From Actinomadura_C alba (lineage in GTDB: Bacteria; Actinomycetota; Actinomycetes; Streptosporangiales; Streptosporangiaceae), in NCBI RefSeq assembly GCF_039530285.1, contig NZ_BAAAOK010000006.1, positions 62,001-126,000 of the forward strand: a stretch of DNA of 64,000 nt, written 5' to 3'. This document shows, piece after piece, positions 8,578 to 16,868 of the stretch; within the stretch, counting starts at the first letter, position 1; each line of letters starts with the position of its first letter. The translations under genes and the position numbers were made by a program. The notes under the pieces were generated by a model, which was not told the origin of the DNA, did no database searches, and was given only the letters and a program-made list of their open reading frames with translations.

Positions 8578-9453
8578 TCAAACATTGCCGGGCGCGGTCG
8601 CCTGACCACCGCCCTCTACCTCCCGGATCCCGGCGAGCAGCATCGGCGCCAACTCCGGGTGGCAGACCAGGATATCCGGGAGTGTGGGGTCCTGCCTGTT
8701 GTAGACGAGCTCGGCGCCGTTGACCCTGGACGCGTGGGCTCCGGCGGCCAGCGCCACGGCCACCGGGGCCGCCGAGTCCCATTCGTACTGGCCGCCCGCG
8801 TGAACGTACGCGTCGACCTCGCCGACGAGCACCGCGGAGATCTTCGCGCCGGCGGAACCGATGGGGACGATCTCGGCGGTCACGCCCCGCGCCTCCAGGT
8901 AGTCCTGAAGCCCGGACATGAACCGTGGCGGGCGGCTCCGGCTCACCGTCACCCGGATATGACCGACGTCGGGCAGATCGCGGATGACGAGCGGCGAGCG
9001 CGCCGACGTGCTCTCGTCGACGACCTCCGCTCCGCCGGAAACGGTCGCGAGCGTCCTGCCCAAGCCCGGCAGCGCCACGGCGCCCGCGACGAGAAAGTTC
9101 TTCGTCCACAGCGCCACGTGCACGGCCCAGTCGTCGCGGCCCTCCTCGCCGAACTCACGGGTGCCGTCGAGCGGATCGATGATCCAGACCCGCTCGGCAC
9201 CCGGTCGCGTCGGGTCGGAGCGGCCCTCGGGCCCCTCCTCGCTCAGGACCGCGTCTTTCGGCCGGTACCTGGCCAGAGCCGACATCAGGTACTCGTGCGA
9301 CGCCCGGTCACCGGCGTCCTTCAGCGCGCGGGGATCGGCGAACCCCATGTCGTCTCGCAGGTCGAGCAGTAGCCGGCCCGCCGAACGGGCCAGCTCAGCG
9401 GCGAGCGCATGATCGTCCGCCGCGACCGGGCCGTCTTCCGAGAGCTTCGTCAT
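8578..9453 (-). CDS. cysQ: 3'(2'),5'-bisphosphate nucleotidase
   Basis: A member of the inositol monophosphatase/FBPase superfamily, about 291 residues. Metal-binding motifs are complete: SEEGP (E72/E73), DPLDGT (93-98) and YEWDSAAP late in the protein. CysQ hydrolyses 3'-phosphoadenosine 5'-phosphate, the by-product left when PAPS donates sulfate, and can also limit PAPS itself. ATG 9453 is chosen because upstream residues do not belong to the family. It is the first gene of the cysQ-cysD-cysN run. A PAP phosphatase with ATP sulfurylase in a polysaccharide locus fits active sulfotransfer, although no sulfotransferase is seen here. Confidence 0.88.
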   Translation of the reverse strand: MTKLSEDGPVAADDHALAAELARSAGRLLLDLRDDMGFADPRALKDAGDRASHEYLMSALARYRPKDAVLSEEGPEGRSDPTRPGAERVWIIDPLDGTREFGEEGRDDWAVHVALWTKNFLVAGAVALPGLGRTLATVSGGAEVVDESTSARSPLVIRDLPDVGHIRVTVSRSRPPRFMSGLQDYLEARGVTAEIVPIGSAGAKISAVLVGEVDAYVHAGGQYEWDSAAPVAVALAAGAHASRVNGAELVYNRQDPTLPDILVCHPELAPMLLAGIREVEGGGQATAPGNV

Positions 9454-9539
9454 TCCCGTGCCTTCGTCGTCGAGCGGCGGCGCCGCTGGGTCCCTCGACC
9501 TGATCACATCCGGCCGCGCGGCCCCGCGAATCCGGGGTC

Positions 9540-9555
9540 GTGAGACGAGTCTCAC
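9540..9555. promoter_or_regulatory. 16-bp inverted repeat upstream of the cys genes
   Basis: GTGAGAC-GA-GTCTCAC, seven-base perfect arms, lies about 87 bases upstream of the cysQ start in the gap behind the phosphoglycosyltransferase. Its size and position suit a dimeric repressor or activator of the sulfate-activation operon. No regulator can be named. Confidence 0.4.
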
Positions 9556-9598
9556 ACGACCTGACGTCTCGGAACCCCGGCGCTACGGCCGCACCGGC

Positions 9599-11074
9599 TC
9601 AGTACGCACCGGACCCGTGCGCCACCGCGGACCAGGTCTTCCACAGGATCTGCAGGTCAAGCGCGAGGGACCAGTTCTCGACATAGCGTAGATCGAGCCG
9701 TACGGATTCCTCCCAGGAGAGATCCGCTCGTCCGCTGACCTGCCAGAGACCGGTCATGCCCGGCTTGACGACGAGGCGCCGCCGGACGTCGTCGCCGTAC
9801 TTCGCGACCTCGTCGGGCAGCGGCGGCCGCGGCCCCACCATGGACATGTCGCCCCGCAGCACGTTGATGAGCTGCGGCAGCTCGTCGATGGAGTAGCGGC
9901 GCAACCAGGCTCCGATCGGCGTCACCCGCGGGTCACTCTTGATCTTGAAGAGCACCCCGTCGTCGTGCTCGTTCTGCGCGATCAGCTCGGCCTTGCGCTT
10001 CTCGGCGTCGGGCACCATCGTGCGGAACTTCAGGAGGGTGAACTCTCTGCCGTCCTTGCCCACCCGCGTCTGCCGGAACAGCGCGGGGCCGTCACTGTTG
10101 ACGCGGATCGCCACCGCGACCGCGCCGAACAGCGGACCGAGCAGGAGCAGGGCCAGCAGCGCGGCCGCCCGGTCGAACAGGCTCTTGGCCAGCTGCCGGC
10201 CGCCGCTCAGCTCGGGGTGCTCCACATGCAGCAGTGGCAGGCCGGCCACCGGGCGAATGCTGGTCCGCGGGCCCGCCACGTCCATCAGCGCCGGGGCGAC
10301 CACCAGGTCGGTGTCGTTCTTCTCCAGTTGCCAGGCCAGGCGGCGCAGGGCCACCCCATCGAGCTCGGGACAGGCGAGCACCGCAACCGTGTCGGCGCGC
10401 GTGGAATCGACGACCAGCGCGGCCTCGACGAAGTCGCCCATGACCGGTACGCCCTCGACCTCACGCGTCTCATGGTCACCGGCGCCGATGACCTCCGGGA
10501 GGCAGACCGCGACGACGTCCATGCCGTGGTAGCGCTCGCGGCGCAACTGACGCACGAGTTCCGCCACTGCGCCCTGGTGCCCCATCGCGACGACGCGGCG
10601 CATGCAGGTGCCGGCGTTGCGCAGCCGGTGCAGGTGCTTGCGCAGCAGGAAGCGGCCGAAGAGGTTCAGGACGGTCGCGAGCGGCAGCGCCAGCACCACA
10701 TAGCCGCGGGCCAGCTCGGTCTTGGTGGCATAGGACAGGATGGCCAGCGAGGCGGTACAGGTGAAACCGGCCTGCAGAACGCGGCGGAACTCCTCCGACC
10801 CCACGCCGATGAGGCGCCGCTCGTGCGCCCGGAACATCACCAGCGTCGCCAGCCACAGGACCGGCAGCGAGGCGGTCACCACGACGTACCGGGTGCTGTA
10901 CGCCGTCGGCGCGCCGAATCGAACGATGAAGGCGATGAAACCCGCCGCGAGCACACTCAGGAAGTCGACCCCGAACGCGGCGCGGACATACCAGTTCGGC
11001 CACGAGGTCGCCTGCTCTCGCCGATGCCCGGCCGGAACGGCGGAATCAGCCAGAACCCGATCGACCACAGTCAT
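9599..11074 (-). CDS. Polyprenyl glycosylphosphotransferase (exopolysaccharide initiation)
   Basis: About 491 residues. The N-terminal half has four to five membrane helices and a CoA-binding-like cytosolic part. The C-terminal 190 residues are the bacterial sugar transferase domain with KSLFDRAAALLALLLLGP, the LLKFRTM stretch, RRYSIDELPQL, MSMVGPRPP and KPGMTGLWQVSGR, all hallmarks of WbaP/CpsE/WcaJ enzymes. It transfers a sugar phosphate to undecaprenyl phosphate as the first step of repeat-unit assembly. ATG 11074 is used; an in-frame start at 11122 is possible. It heads the minus-strand glycan genes, and a Crp-like palindrome lies about 200 bases upstream. Confidence 0.92.
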   Translation of the reverse strand: MTVVDRVLADSAVPAGHRREQATSWPNWYVRAAFGVDFLSVLAAGFIAFIVRFGAPTAYSTRYVVVTASLPVLWLATLVMFRAHERRLIGVGSEEFRRVLQAGFTCTASLAILSYATKTELARGYVVLALPLATVLNLFGRFLLRKHLHRLRNAGTCMRRVVAMGHQGAVAELVRQLRRERYHGMDVVAVCLPEVIGAGDHETREVEGVPVMGDFVEAALVVDSTRADTVAVLACPELDGVALRRLAWQLEKNDTDLVVAPALMDVAGPRTSIRPVAGLPLLHVEHPELSGGRQLAKSLFDRAAALLALLLLGPLFGAVAVAIRVNSDGPALFRQTRVGKDGREFTLLKFRTMVPDAEKRKAELIAQNEHDDGVLFKIKSDPRVTPIGAWLRRYSIDELPQLINVLRGDMSMVGPRPPLPDEVAKYGDDVRRRLVVKPGMTGLWQVSGRADLSWEESVRLDLRYVENWSLALDLQILWKTWSAVAHGSGAY

Positions 11075-11275
11075 ACGCGCATCACGCCCCGCCACACCGA
11101 CTACTCGACACCCGGACGTCACGAAGACGCCTCAAGGCCACGGTTGGTTCACCTAACGCACAAACCTCATGTGGCGAGAATCTTACGGCCGCTTCACACT
11201 CGGCGAGCGCCGTTCGTCAAGACACCTGTCCGGCCAGGAGCGGGGCCGGGCGTGCACAGCGACGCGAGGCGACGA

Positions 11276-11291
11276 TGTGACCAAGGTCACA
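11276..11291. promoter_or_regulatory. Crp-like palindrome
   Basis: TGTGACCAAGGTCACA fits the Crp/FNR consensus TGTGA-N6-TCACA exactly, with seven-base arms around AA. It sits one base beyond the pth stop codon and about 200 bases before the phosphoglycosyltransferase start, in a 218-base gap. Actinobacterial Crp proteins bind this consensus, so cAMP or growth-phase control of polysaccharide initiation is plausible; this is inferred, not shown. Confidence 0.45.
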
Positions 11292-11292
11292 G

Positions 11293-11889
11293 TCAGCGGG
11301 CGCCGTGGAAGGCGTTCTGGGCGTCGGCCAGGCCCAGCCCGATGAGCGCCTCGACCGCGTCCGCGGCATGCTCTACCTGCAGCTCGAGTTCTTTACGCTC
11401 GGTCGCTGAGAAGTCACGGAGCACGAACACGGCGGGGTCCATCCGGCCGGGCGGGCGCCCCACCCCGAAGCGGGTACGGAGGTAGCCGCGGTCACCCAGC
11501 GAGCCGGTGATGGAGCGCAGCCCGTTGTGACCGTTGTCTCCGCCGCCCCGCTTCAACCGGATCGAGCCGTACGGGATGTCGAGCTCGTCGTGCACCACGA
11601 CGATCCGGTCGAGCGGCACCTTGTAGAAGTCGCGCAGCGCCGCCACCGGGCCACCGGACACGTTCATGAAGGATCGCGGCTTGGCCAGCACCACGCGCGT
11701 CCCGGCGCCCTCCGGGCCGGGAACGTCGAGCCGCCCCTCGACGACGTCGGCGCGCGCCTTGTGCGACTTGAACCGGCCGCCGACGCGGCGGGCCAGCGCG
11801 TCGACCACCATGAAGCCGGCGTTGTGCCGATTCCCCGCGTACGCCGGGCCGGGATTGCCCAGCCCGACGATCAGCCATGGGGTGTTCAT
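11293..11889 (-). CDS. pth: Peptidyl-tRNA hydrolase
   Basis: Pth releases peptides from peptidyl-tRNA that drops off the ribosome. The N-terminus LIVGLGNPGPAYAGNRHNAGF holds the conserved Asn12 and the catalytic His22, and the middle shows SFMNVSGGPV and VVHDELDIPYG, followed by the GDNGHNGLRSI region that contacts tRNA. Length (198 residues) is standard. The gene is fourth in the glmU-prs-rplY-pth order common in Actinobacteria. It is separated from rplY by 145 bases that hold a hairpin and a tandem repeat, so it may have partly separate expression. Confidence 0.96.
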   Translation of the reverse strand: MNTPWLIVGLGNPGPAYAGNRHNAGFMVVDALARRVGGRFKSHKARADVVEGRLDVPGPEGAGTRVVLAKPRSFMNVSGGPVAALRDFYKVPLDRIVVVHDELDIPYGSIRLKRGGGDNGHNGLRSITGSLGDRGYLRTRFGVGRPPGRMDPAVFVLRDFSATERKELELQVEHAADAVEALIGLGLADAQNAFHGAR

Positions 11890-11903
11890 GGGCTCGCTCC
11901 GCT

Positions 11904-11951
11904 CGCCGCCTCAGGGCGCCCCGCGGGCGCCGCCTCAGGGCGCCCCGCAGG
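11904..11951. repeat. Two tandem 24-bp units in the pth leader
   Basis: Two adjacent copies of a 24-base unit beginning CGCCGCCTCAGGGCGCCC differ at one position; a third, partial unit follows. They lie between the rplY terminator-like hairpin and the pth start. The repeat could form alternative hairpins in the pth leader, or be a simple slippage product. Confidence 0.7.
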
Positions 11952-11962
11952 CGCCGTCACGA

Positions 11963-11999
11963 CGAGAACGCCCCGGCCTTGGGGGACGGGGCGTTCTCG
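11963..11999 (-). terminator. Hairpin after rplY
   Basis: A perfect 13-base stem CGAGAACGCCCCG / CGGGGCGTTCTCG with an 11-base loop lies 36 bases beyond the rplY stop. There is no clear U-run on the minus strand, as is common in GC-rich actinobacteria. It probably ends or attenuates rplY transcription before pth. Confidence 0.7.
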
Positions 12000-12034
12000 A
12001 TATCTCCTGTTCACCGATCGTGGATCGGTGTGCG

Positions 12035-12661
12035 TCACTCGGTGGACTCGGCGCCCGCTTCGGCGGTCTCGGCCTCGGCCTCGGGGGCCTCGCCACTGAT
12101 CTCGGCCTCGACCTGGTCGGCGGTCTTCTCCGCCACGACGTGCAGGATCAGCAACTCCTCGTCGGCGGCGAGGGCGACGCCGCGCGGCAGCTTCAGGTCC
12201 TTCGCCAGGACTGTGGCACCGACCTTGAAGCCCGCGACGTCGACCTCGACGGCCTGCGGGATCTGGGTGGCCTCGGCCTCGACCTCGATCTGCACCATCT
12301 GCTGGTCGAGCATGCCGCCGGGCGCGATGTCACCGGTCACCTGCACCGGGATCTCGACGTTGACCTTCTCGCCCAGCTTCACCAGCAGCAGGTCGATGTG
12401 CTCGAGGAAACCCTTGATCGGGTCGCGCTGCACGTCCTTGGGCAGCGCGAGCTCCTCGCCACCGTCGAGACCCTGCACGCGGAGCAGCACGTTCGGGGTC
12501 TTCAGGGCCCGCATGAGGTCATGGCCGGGAAGTGAGATGTGCTGTGGGTCGGTGCCGTGACCATAGAGGACGGCGGGCACCTTGCCGGCCCGGCGGGTGC
12601 GCCGGGCGGCACCCTTACCGAACTCGGTGCGCGGCTCGGCGGCGATGCGTACCTCGGACAC
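12035..12661 (-). CDS. rplY: 50S ribosomal protein L25 / Ctc-type
   Basis: 208 residues. The N-terminal L25 domain that binds 5S rRNA begins EVRIAAEPRTEFGKGAARRTRRAG, with PAVLYGHG at residues 29-36. It is followed by the TL5/Ctc-type beta domain (about 95-190) and an acidic Ala/Glu-rich tail. This long form is normal in actinobacteria. It stands between prs and pth. The leader upstream holds a 14-base palindrome GTACGG-GA-CCGTAC (12759-12772) and a hairpin after prs, which may give it its own promoter. Confidence 0.95.
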   Translation of the reverse strand: MSEVRIAAEPRTEFGKGAARRTRRAGKVPAVLYGHGTDPQHISLPGHDLMRALKTPNVLLRVQGLDGGEELALPKDVQRDPIKGFLEHIDLLLVKLGEKVNVEIPVQVTGDIAPGGMLDQQMVQIEVEAEATQIPQAVEVDVAGFKVGATVLAKDLKLPRGVALAADEELLILHVVAEKTADQVEAEISGEAPEAEAETAEAGAESTE

Positions 12662-12814
12662 GGCGAAAACTCCTCGTCAAAAAATGAAGCTGGTCGGTGC
12701 CGACTCGATACTCGATGCTCGTATCTGCGTCGAAAATCGTCGGGGCGCGCCCTGCGGCGTACGGGACCGTACAGCACAGCGTGGGGCGCACGCAGTCCCA
12801 AGAGTCTAGCCGAT

Positions 12815-12834
12815 ATGCGGCCCGCAAACCGCAT
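12815..12834 (-). terminator. Short hairpin after prs
   Basis: ATGCGG / CCGCAT with an eight-base loop lies 13 bases downstream of the prs stop on the minus strand. The stem is short and there is no U-run, so termination is only a possibility. Confidence 0.35.
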
Positions 12835-12846
12835 CAGGGCCAGTGA

Positions 12847-13824
12847 TCAGGACTGCCCGCCGAAGAGGCTGGTCACTGAACCGTCGCTGAACACTTCGTT
12901 GATCGCCCGGGCGAGCAGCGGCGCGATGGACAGCACCGTCAGCTTGTCGAACTGCTTCTCCTCGGGGATCGGCAGAGTGTTCGTGAGCACGACCTCGGAG
13001 ATCCGGGAGTTCTTGAGCCGGTCCACGGCCGGGCCCGACAGCACACCGTGCGTGGCGGTCGCCACGACCTTGGCCGCTCCCTGGTCGAACAGCGCGTCGG
13101 CCGCCTTCACGATCGTGCCACCGGTGTCGATCATGTCGTCCACGATCACGCAGGTACGGCCCTTGACCTCACCCACGACCTCGAAGACCCGGACCTCGTT
13201 GGCCACCTCGGGATCACGCCGCTTGTGGATGATCGCCAGCGGGCAGCCCAGCCGGTCGGTCCACCGCTCGGCGACGCGCACCCGCCCCGCGTCCGGCGCC
13301 ACCACGGTCACCTGGGCGGGGTCGAGCTTGCTCTCGACGTGGGTGGCCAGGATGTCGAGCGCGAAGAGATGGTCGACCGGCCCGTCGAAGAACCCCTGGA
13401 TCTGCGCCGTGTGCAGGTCGACGGTGATCAGCCGGTCCGCCCCCGCGGTCTTGAACAGGTCGGCCATGAGCCGCGCCGAGATCGGCTCACGGCCGCGGTG
13501 CTTCTTGTCCTGGCGGGCGTAGCCGAAGAACGGCGCCACGACAGTGATCGTCTTGGCGGACGCGCGCTTGAGCGCGTCGACCATGATCAACTGCTCCATG
13601 ATCCAGTGGTTGATCGGCGCCGTGTGGCTCTGCATCACGAAAGCGTCGCTCCCGCGCACCGACTCCAGGAACCGGACGAAGGTCTCACCGTTGGCGAAGT
13701 CGTAGGCCGCCGTCGGCGTCGGCTCGACCTCGAGGTTGTGCGCCAACTCCTCGGCCAGCTCGGGGTACGCCCGGCCGGAGAAGAGCATCAGTTTCTTCTC
13801 GCCGGCCGCCTTGTTGGCACTCAC
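12847..13824 (-). CDS. prs: Ribose-phosphate pyrophosphokinase
   Basis: Prs makes PRPP from ribose 5-phosphate and ATP for nucleotide, His and Trp synthesis. The sequence has the class I features: KLMLFSGRAYPELAEE at the N-terminus, the ATP loop APFFGYARQDKK, the flexible KHRGREPISARL loop, VDLHTAQIQGFFD, and the PRPP-binding VIVDDMIDTGGTI. Length (325 residues) is as expected. It starts 26 bases after glmU, so the two are likely co-transcribed, linking cell-wall precursor and nucleotide synthesis. Confidence 0.97.
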   Translation of the reverse strand: MSANKAAGEKKLMLFSGRAYPELAEELAHNLEVEPTPTAAYDFANGETFVRFLESVRGSDAFVMQSHTAPINHWIMEQLIMVDALKRASAKTITVVAPFFGYARQDKKHRGREPISARLMADLFKTAGADRLITVDLHTAQIQGFFDGPVDHLFALDILATHVESKLDPAQVTVVAPDAGRVRVAERWTDRLGCPLAIIHKRRDPEVANEVRVFEVVGEVKGRTCVIVDDMIDTGGTIVKAADALFDQGAAKVVATATHGVLSGPAVDRLKNSRISEVVLTNTLPIPEEKQFDKLTVLSIAPLLARAINEVFSDGSVTSLFGGQS

Positions 13825-13849
13825 GTTCTACTCCCACCCTTGCTGGACT

Positions 13850-15283
13850 TCATGACTCGCCGGCGGACGCTTCCCTGGCCCGGCGTGCCGCCTCGGCGGC
13901 CGGGGTCCCAGCGCGTTTGCGCTCGACCCACCCCTCAATATTGCGCTGCCGGCCCCGTGCGACGGCCATCGCCCCTGGTGGGACGTTGCTCACGATCACC
14001 GAACCGGCGGCCGTGTAGGCGCCGTCGCCGATCTCGACCGGAGCGACGATCATGTTGTCGCTGCCGACCTTCACGTGGTCGCCCACGGTGCTCCGGTGCT
14101 TCTCCACACCGTCGTAGTTGACGAAGACACAGGCGGCGCCGATGTTGGAGCCCTTGCCGATGTCGGCGTCGCCGACGTAGGTGAGATGAGGCACCTTGGA
14201 ACCTTCCCCCACGACGGCGTTCTTTATCTCGACGTAGGTGCCGACCTTGGCGCCGCGGCGCAGCCTGGCGCCGGGCCGCAGGTAGGCGAAGGGCCCGACG
14301 CCGACCTCCGGGCCGATCTCGGCGCGGTCGCAGACGGCGTTGACGACGGTGGCGTCCTCACCGACGACGGTGTCGGTGAGGGTGGCGCCCGGGCCGATCT
14401 CGGCGCCCGCCCCGAGGTGGGTACGGCCGCGCAGCCGGGTGTCCGGGTGGAGGACGACGTCCGGCTCGGCCGTCACGTCGACGTCGACCCAGGTGGTCTG
14501 CGGGTCGATCACGGTTACACCGGCGCGCATGTGCCGCTCGAGCAGGCGGTCGTTGAGCTGCCTGGTGGCCTGGGCGAGCTGGACCTTGTCGTTGACGCCC
14601 TGCGTCTCGATCCAGTCCGCGGCCTTGTGGGCGCCGGCCCGGTGACCGTCGCCGCGCAGGATGGCGATGACGTCGGTGAGATACTCCTCACCTTTGGCGT
14701 TGTCGGTGGTCACCCGGGTGAGGGCGGCCCCGAGGAGCTCGCCGTCGAAGGCGTACATGCCGACGTTGATCTCGTTGATCGCCAGCTGCGCCTCGTCGGC
14801 GTCCTTGTGCTCGACGATCGCGCGGACGCTGCCGTCGGCTGCACGGACGATGCGGCCGTACCCGGTCGCGTCCGGGATGTCGGTGCTCAGGATCGTCGCC
14901 GCGTTGCCCTCCTGCTCGTGCACGCGGACGAGCTCTCTGAGGGTCTCACCGCGCAGCAGCGGGTGGTCGCCGTTGGTGACCACGACGGTCCCGGCGAGTG
15001 CCCCTACCTGCTCGAAGGCCATGCGCACGGCGTGACCGGTGCCGCCCTGCCGGTCCTGGACCACCGGCTGGGCGTCCGGAGCCGTGTCCTTGAGATGGGC
15101 GATGACCTGCTCGCGGCGGTGACCGACCACGACGATCAGGCTCTGCGGTTCGAGCTCGCGGGCCGCGGTCAGCACGTGACCGAGCATGCTGCGGCCGCAC
15201 AGCTCGTGCAGGACCTTGGAGGTGCGGGACTTCATCCGGGTGCCCTCACCGGCGGCGAGGACGATTACAGCAGCCGGGCTCAC
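13850..15283 (-). CDS. glmU: Bifunctional UDP-GlcNAc pyrophosphorylase / GlcN-1-P acetyltransferase
   Basis: GlmU makes UDP-GlcNAc for peptidoglycan. The N-terminal uridyltransferase shows LAAGEGTRMKSRTSK and, later, NGDHPLLRGETL. From about residue 250 the left-handed beta-helix acetyltransferase has hexapeptide repeats (IGPEVGVGPFAYLRPG, IGKGSNIGAACVFVNYDG). The GTG start at 15283 begins right at the nucleotidyltransferase fold and is preceded by GAGGAG; longer readings add non-family residues. About 477 residues, normal for actinobacteria. tRNA-Gln lies just upstream on the same strand. Confidence 0.96.
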   Translation of the reverse strand: MSPAAVIVLAAGEGTRMKSRTSKVLHELCGRSMLGHVLTAARELEPQSLIVVVGHRREQVIAHLKDTAPDAQPVVQDRQGGTGHAVRMAFEQVGALAGTVVVTNGDHPLLRGETLRELVRVHEQEGNAATILSTDIPDATGYGRIVRAADGSVRAIVEHKDADEAQLAINEINVGMYAFDGELLGAALTRVTTDNAKGEEYLTDVIAILRGDGHRAGAHKAADWIETQGVNDKVQLAQATRQLNDRLLERHMRAGVTVIDPQTTWVDVDVTAEPDVVLHPDTRLRGRTHLGAGAEIGPGATLTDTVVGEDATVVNAVCDRAEIGPEVGVGPFAYLRPGARLRRGAKVGTYVEIKNAVVGEGSKVPHLTYVGDADIGKGSNIGAACVFVNYDGVEKHRSTVGDHVKVGSDNMIVAPVEIGDGAYTAAGSVIVSNVPPGAMAVARGRQRNIEGWVERKRAGTPAAEAARRAREASAGES

Positions 15284-15490
15284 TTGAGGAGACTCCTCGG
15301 CGTCGCGGACGGGACAGTCGGGCTGCGCCGGAGGCGCCAGATGGCCGACGACCTGCGTGAACACCAGTAGCGACAGGCCGCTGCCCGCCCGACCATCGAA
15401 GGATACCGTTCGTCCCGACGCTGTCACTCCGACAGGTTGCGTTCGCCCGCACGACCGCCGGGGGCGGTGGGTGCGGCGGACACCGATGCG

Positions 15491-15563
15491 CTCCGCCGCC
15501 AGGAGTCGAACCTGGAGTCTTCTGGACCAAAACCAGCTGCGTTGCCAATTACGCTACGGCGGA
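15491..15563 (-). tRNA. tRNA-Gln (UUG)
   Basis: A complete cloverleaf can be folded: acceptor stem TCCGCCG/CGGCGGA, D arm with AATTGGCA, anticodon loop TTTTGGT giving UUG, and T arm with GGTTCGACTCC. The discriminator is G, as usual for glutamine. The 3' CCA is not encoded. It lies about 200 bases upstream of glmU in the same direction. Confidence 0.93.
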
Positions 15564-15824
15564 TCGAGTGCACATCTCTTCTATAAGGAAGAGCTTCAAT
15601 CAAGGATCACGATACCGGCCCGGGCAGGTGCGCCGACAACCCAATTGAGCCGTGTCCTTCCGCGATCGGGTGCCCACCCGCCCGTCCCGGCGCCAGGCCG
15701 TCCCGGCCGGGAGACCGGCCGGTGAATCGAGGGTGCGTCGCCGGGTAAGAGTCATGAGACCAATTCGTTATAAATGCCACGCCATAGCAGACGTGGGTCA
15801 CGTTCACACCGAGTTCAGCCAAGC

Positions 15825-15880
15825 GAGGTTGGCTTACTTACGCAAGCGTAGGTTACGTTGGCGTAGGTAAGGCCAACCTC
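15825..15880. promoter_or_regulatory. Nested inverted-repeat operator before the desaturase
   Basis: Outer arms GAGGTTGGC (15825-15833) and GCCAACCTC (15872-15880) are perfect, and the match continues inward (TTACTTACGC against GCGTAGGTAAG) with one indel and one mismatch. Inside is another imperfect palindrome CTTACGC-AA-GCGTAGG. The element ends 17 bases before the desaturase ATG. Repeated GCGTAGGTTA-type half sites suit TetR-family lipid regulators, and such a gene lies just downstream. Between the tRNA and this element (15564-15824) I see no gene, only an AT-rich TTATAAAT at about 15767. Confidence 0.6.
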
Positions 15881-15897
15881 AGAGAGAGCGGTATCTC

Positions 15898-16854
15898 ATG
15901 ACCGAAGCTCCCATCCTCGATCGGCCGCGCAAAGAACCCCGTCCCGAGATCGAGCCGGAGCCGACAGGCACCCTCGAGCGCGTCCTCACCGGGGTGTTCA
16001 CCGCCGTCCCGTTCCTGGCGCTTCTCGCCGCCGTACCCCTGGCCTGGGGCTGGGGTCTGCTCGGCTGGAGCGACGTCGTGATCGGCACCGCGTTCTACTT
16101 CATCACGGCGGGCGGCATCACGGTGGGCTTCCACCGGTATTTCACGCACGGATCCTTCAAGGCCGTACGCCCGCTGCGCATCGCGCTGGGGCTGGCAGGC
16201 AGCCTCGCCATCCAGGGGCCGGTGATCACGTGGGTGTCCGACCACCGCCGGCATCACAAGTACTCCGACAAGGAGGCCGACCCGCACTCGCCGTGGCGGT
16301 TCGGCTCGGACTGGAAGGCCCTGACCAAGGGCCTGTTCTGGGCGCACTACGGCTGGCTCTTCGACCCCGAGCGCACCTCTCACGAGCGGTTCTCCCCGGA
16401 CCTGCTGGCCGACAAGGACGTCAGGCGGATCGACGCCGCGTTCCCCGCGCTGGTCTTCGCCTCGTTCTTCCTGCCCGCCGCGCTCGGCGGCCTCGTCACG
16501 ATGTCCTGGCAGGGCGCGCTGACGGCGTTCTTCTGGGCCTCCTTCGTGCGGATCTCGATGGTCCACCACGTGACCTGGTCGATCAACTCGATCTGCCACA
16601 CGTTCGGCGTCAAGGACTTCGAGGTCCGCGACAAGTCCCGCAACGTATGGTGGCTGGCGATCCTGTCGCTGGGCGAGTCCTGGCACAACCTGCACCACTC
16701 CGACCCGACGTGCGCGCGGCACGGCGTGCTGAAGGGTCAGGTGGACATCAGCGCCCGCATCATCTGGGTGTTCGAGAAGCTCGGCTGGGCGTACGACGTC
16801 CGCTGGCCGAACCCGGACCGGCTGGCGACCAGGCGTGCGACCCGCGAGGCCTGA
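15898..16854 (+). CDS. Acyl-CoA/fatty-acid delta-9 desaturase
   Basis: Membrane di-iron desaturase of 318 residues. The three histidine boxes are complete: HRYFTH (79-84), HRRHH (116-120) and HNLHH (263-267). Hydrophobic segments at about 32-75, 92-110 and 160-215 give the usual four-helix topology. The length fits the stearoyl-CoA desaturase-like group (DesA3-type of Mycobacterium). It introduces a cis double bond into saturated acyl chains, adjusting membrane fluidity, and needs an external electron donor not found here. The operator immediately upstream and the downstream TetR gene suggest regulation by acyl-CoA status. A GC-rich hairpin follows the stop. Confidence 0.92.
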   Translation: MTEAPILDRPRKEPRPEIEPEPTGTLERVLTGVFTAVPFLALLAAVPLAWGWGLLGWSDVVIGTAFYFITAGGITVGFHRYFTHGSFKAVRPLRIALGLAGSLAIQGPVITWVSDHRRHHKYSDKEADPHSPWRFGSDWKALTKGLFWAHYGWLFDPERTSHERFSPDLLADKDVRRIDAAFPALVFASFFLPAALGGLVTMSWQGALTAFFWASFVRISMVHHVTWSINSICHTFGVKDFEVRDKSRNVWWLAILSLGESWHNLHHSDPTCARHGVLKGQVDISARIIWVFEKLGWAYDVRWPNPDRLATRRATREA

Positions 16855-16868
16855 TCTCCCGTCTCTCT

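Noticed and set aside
12759..12772. GTACGG-GA-CCGTAC palindrome in the rplY leader as an operator
   Set aside because: Short, in GC-rich DNA where such pairs arise by chance, and no regulator is suggested; kept only as a remark in the rplY entry.
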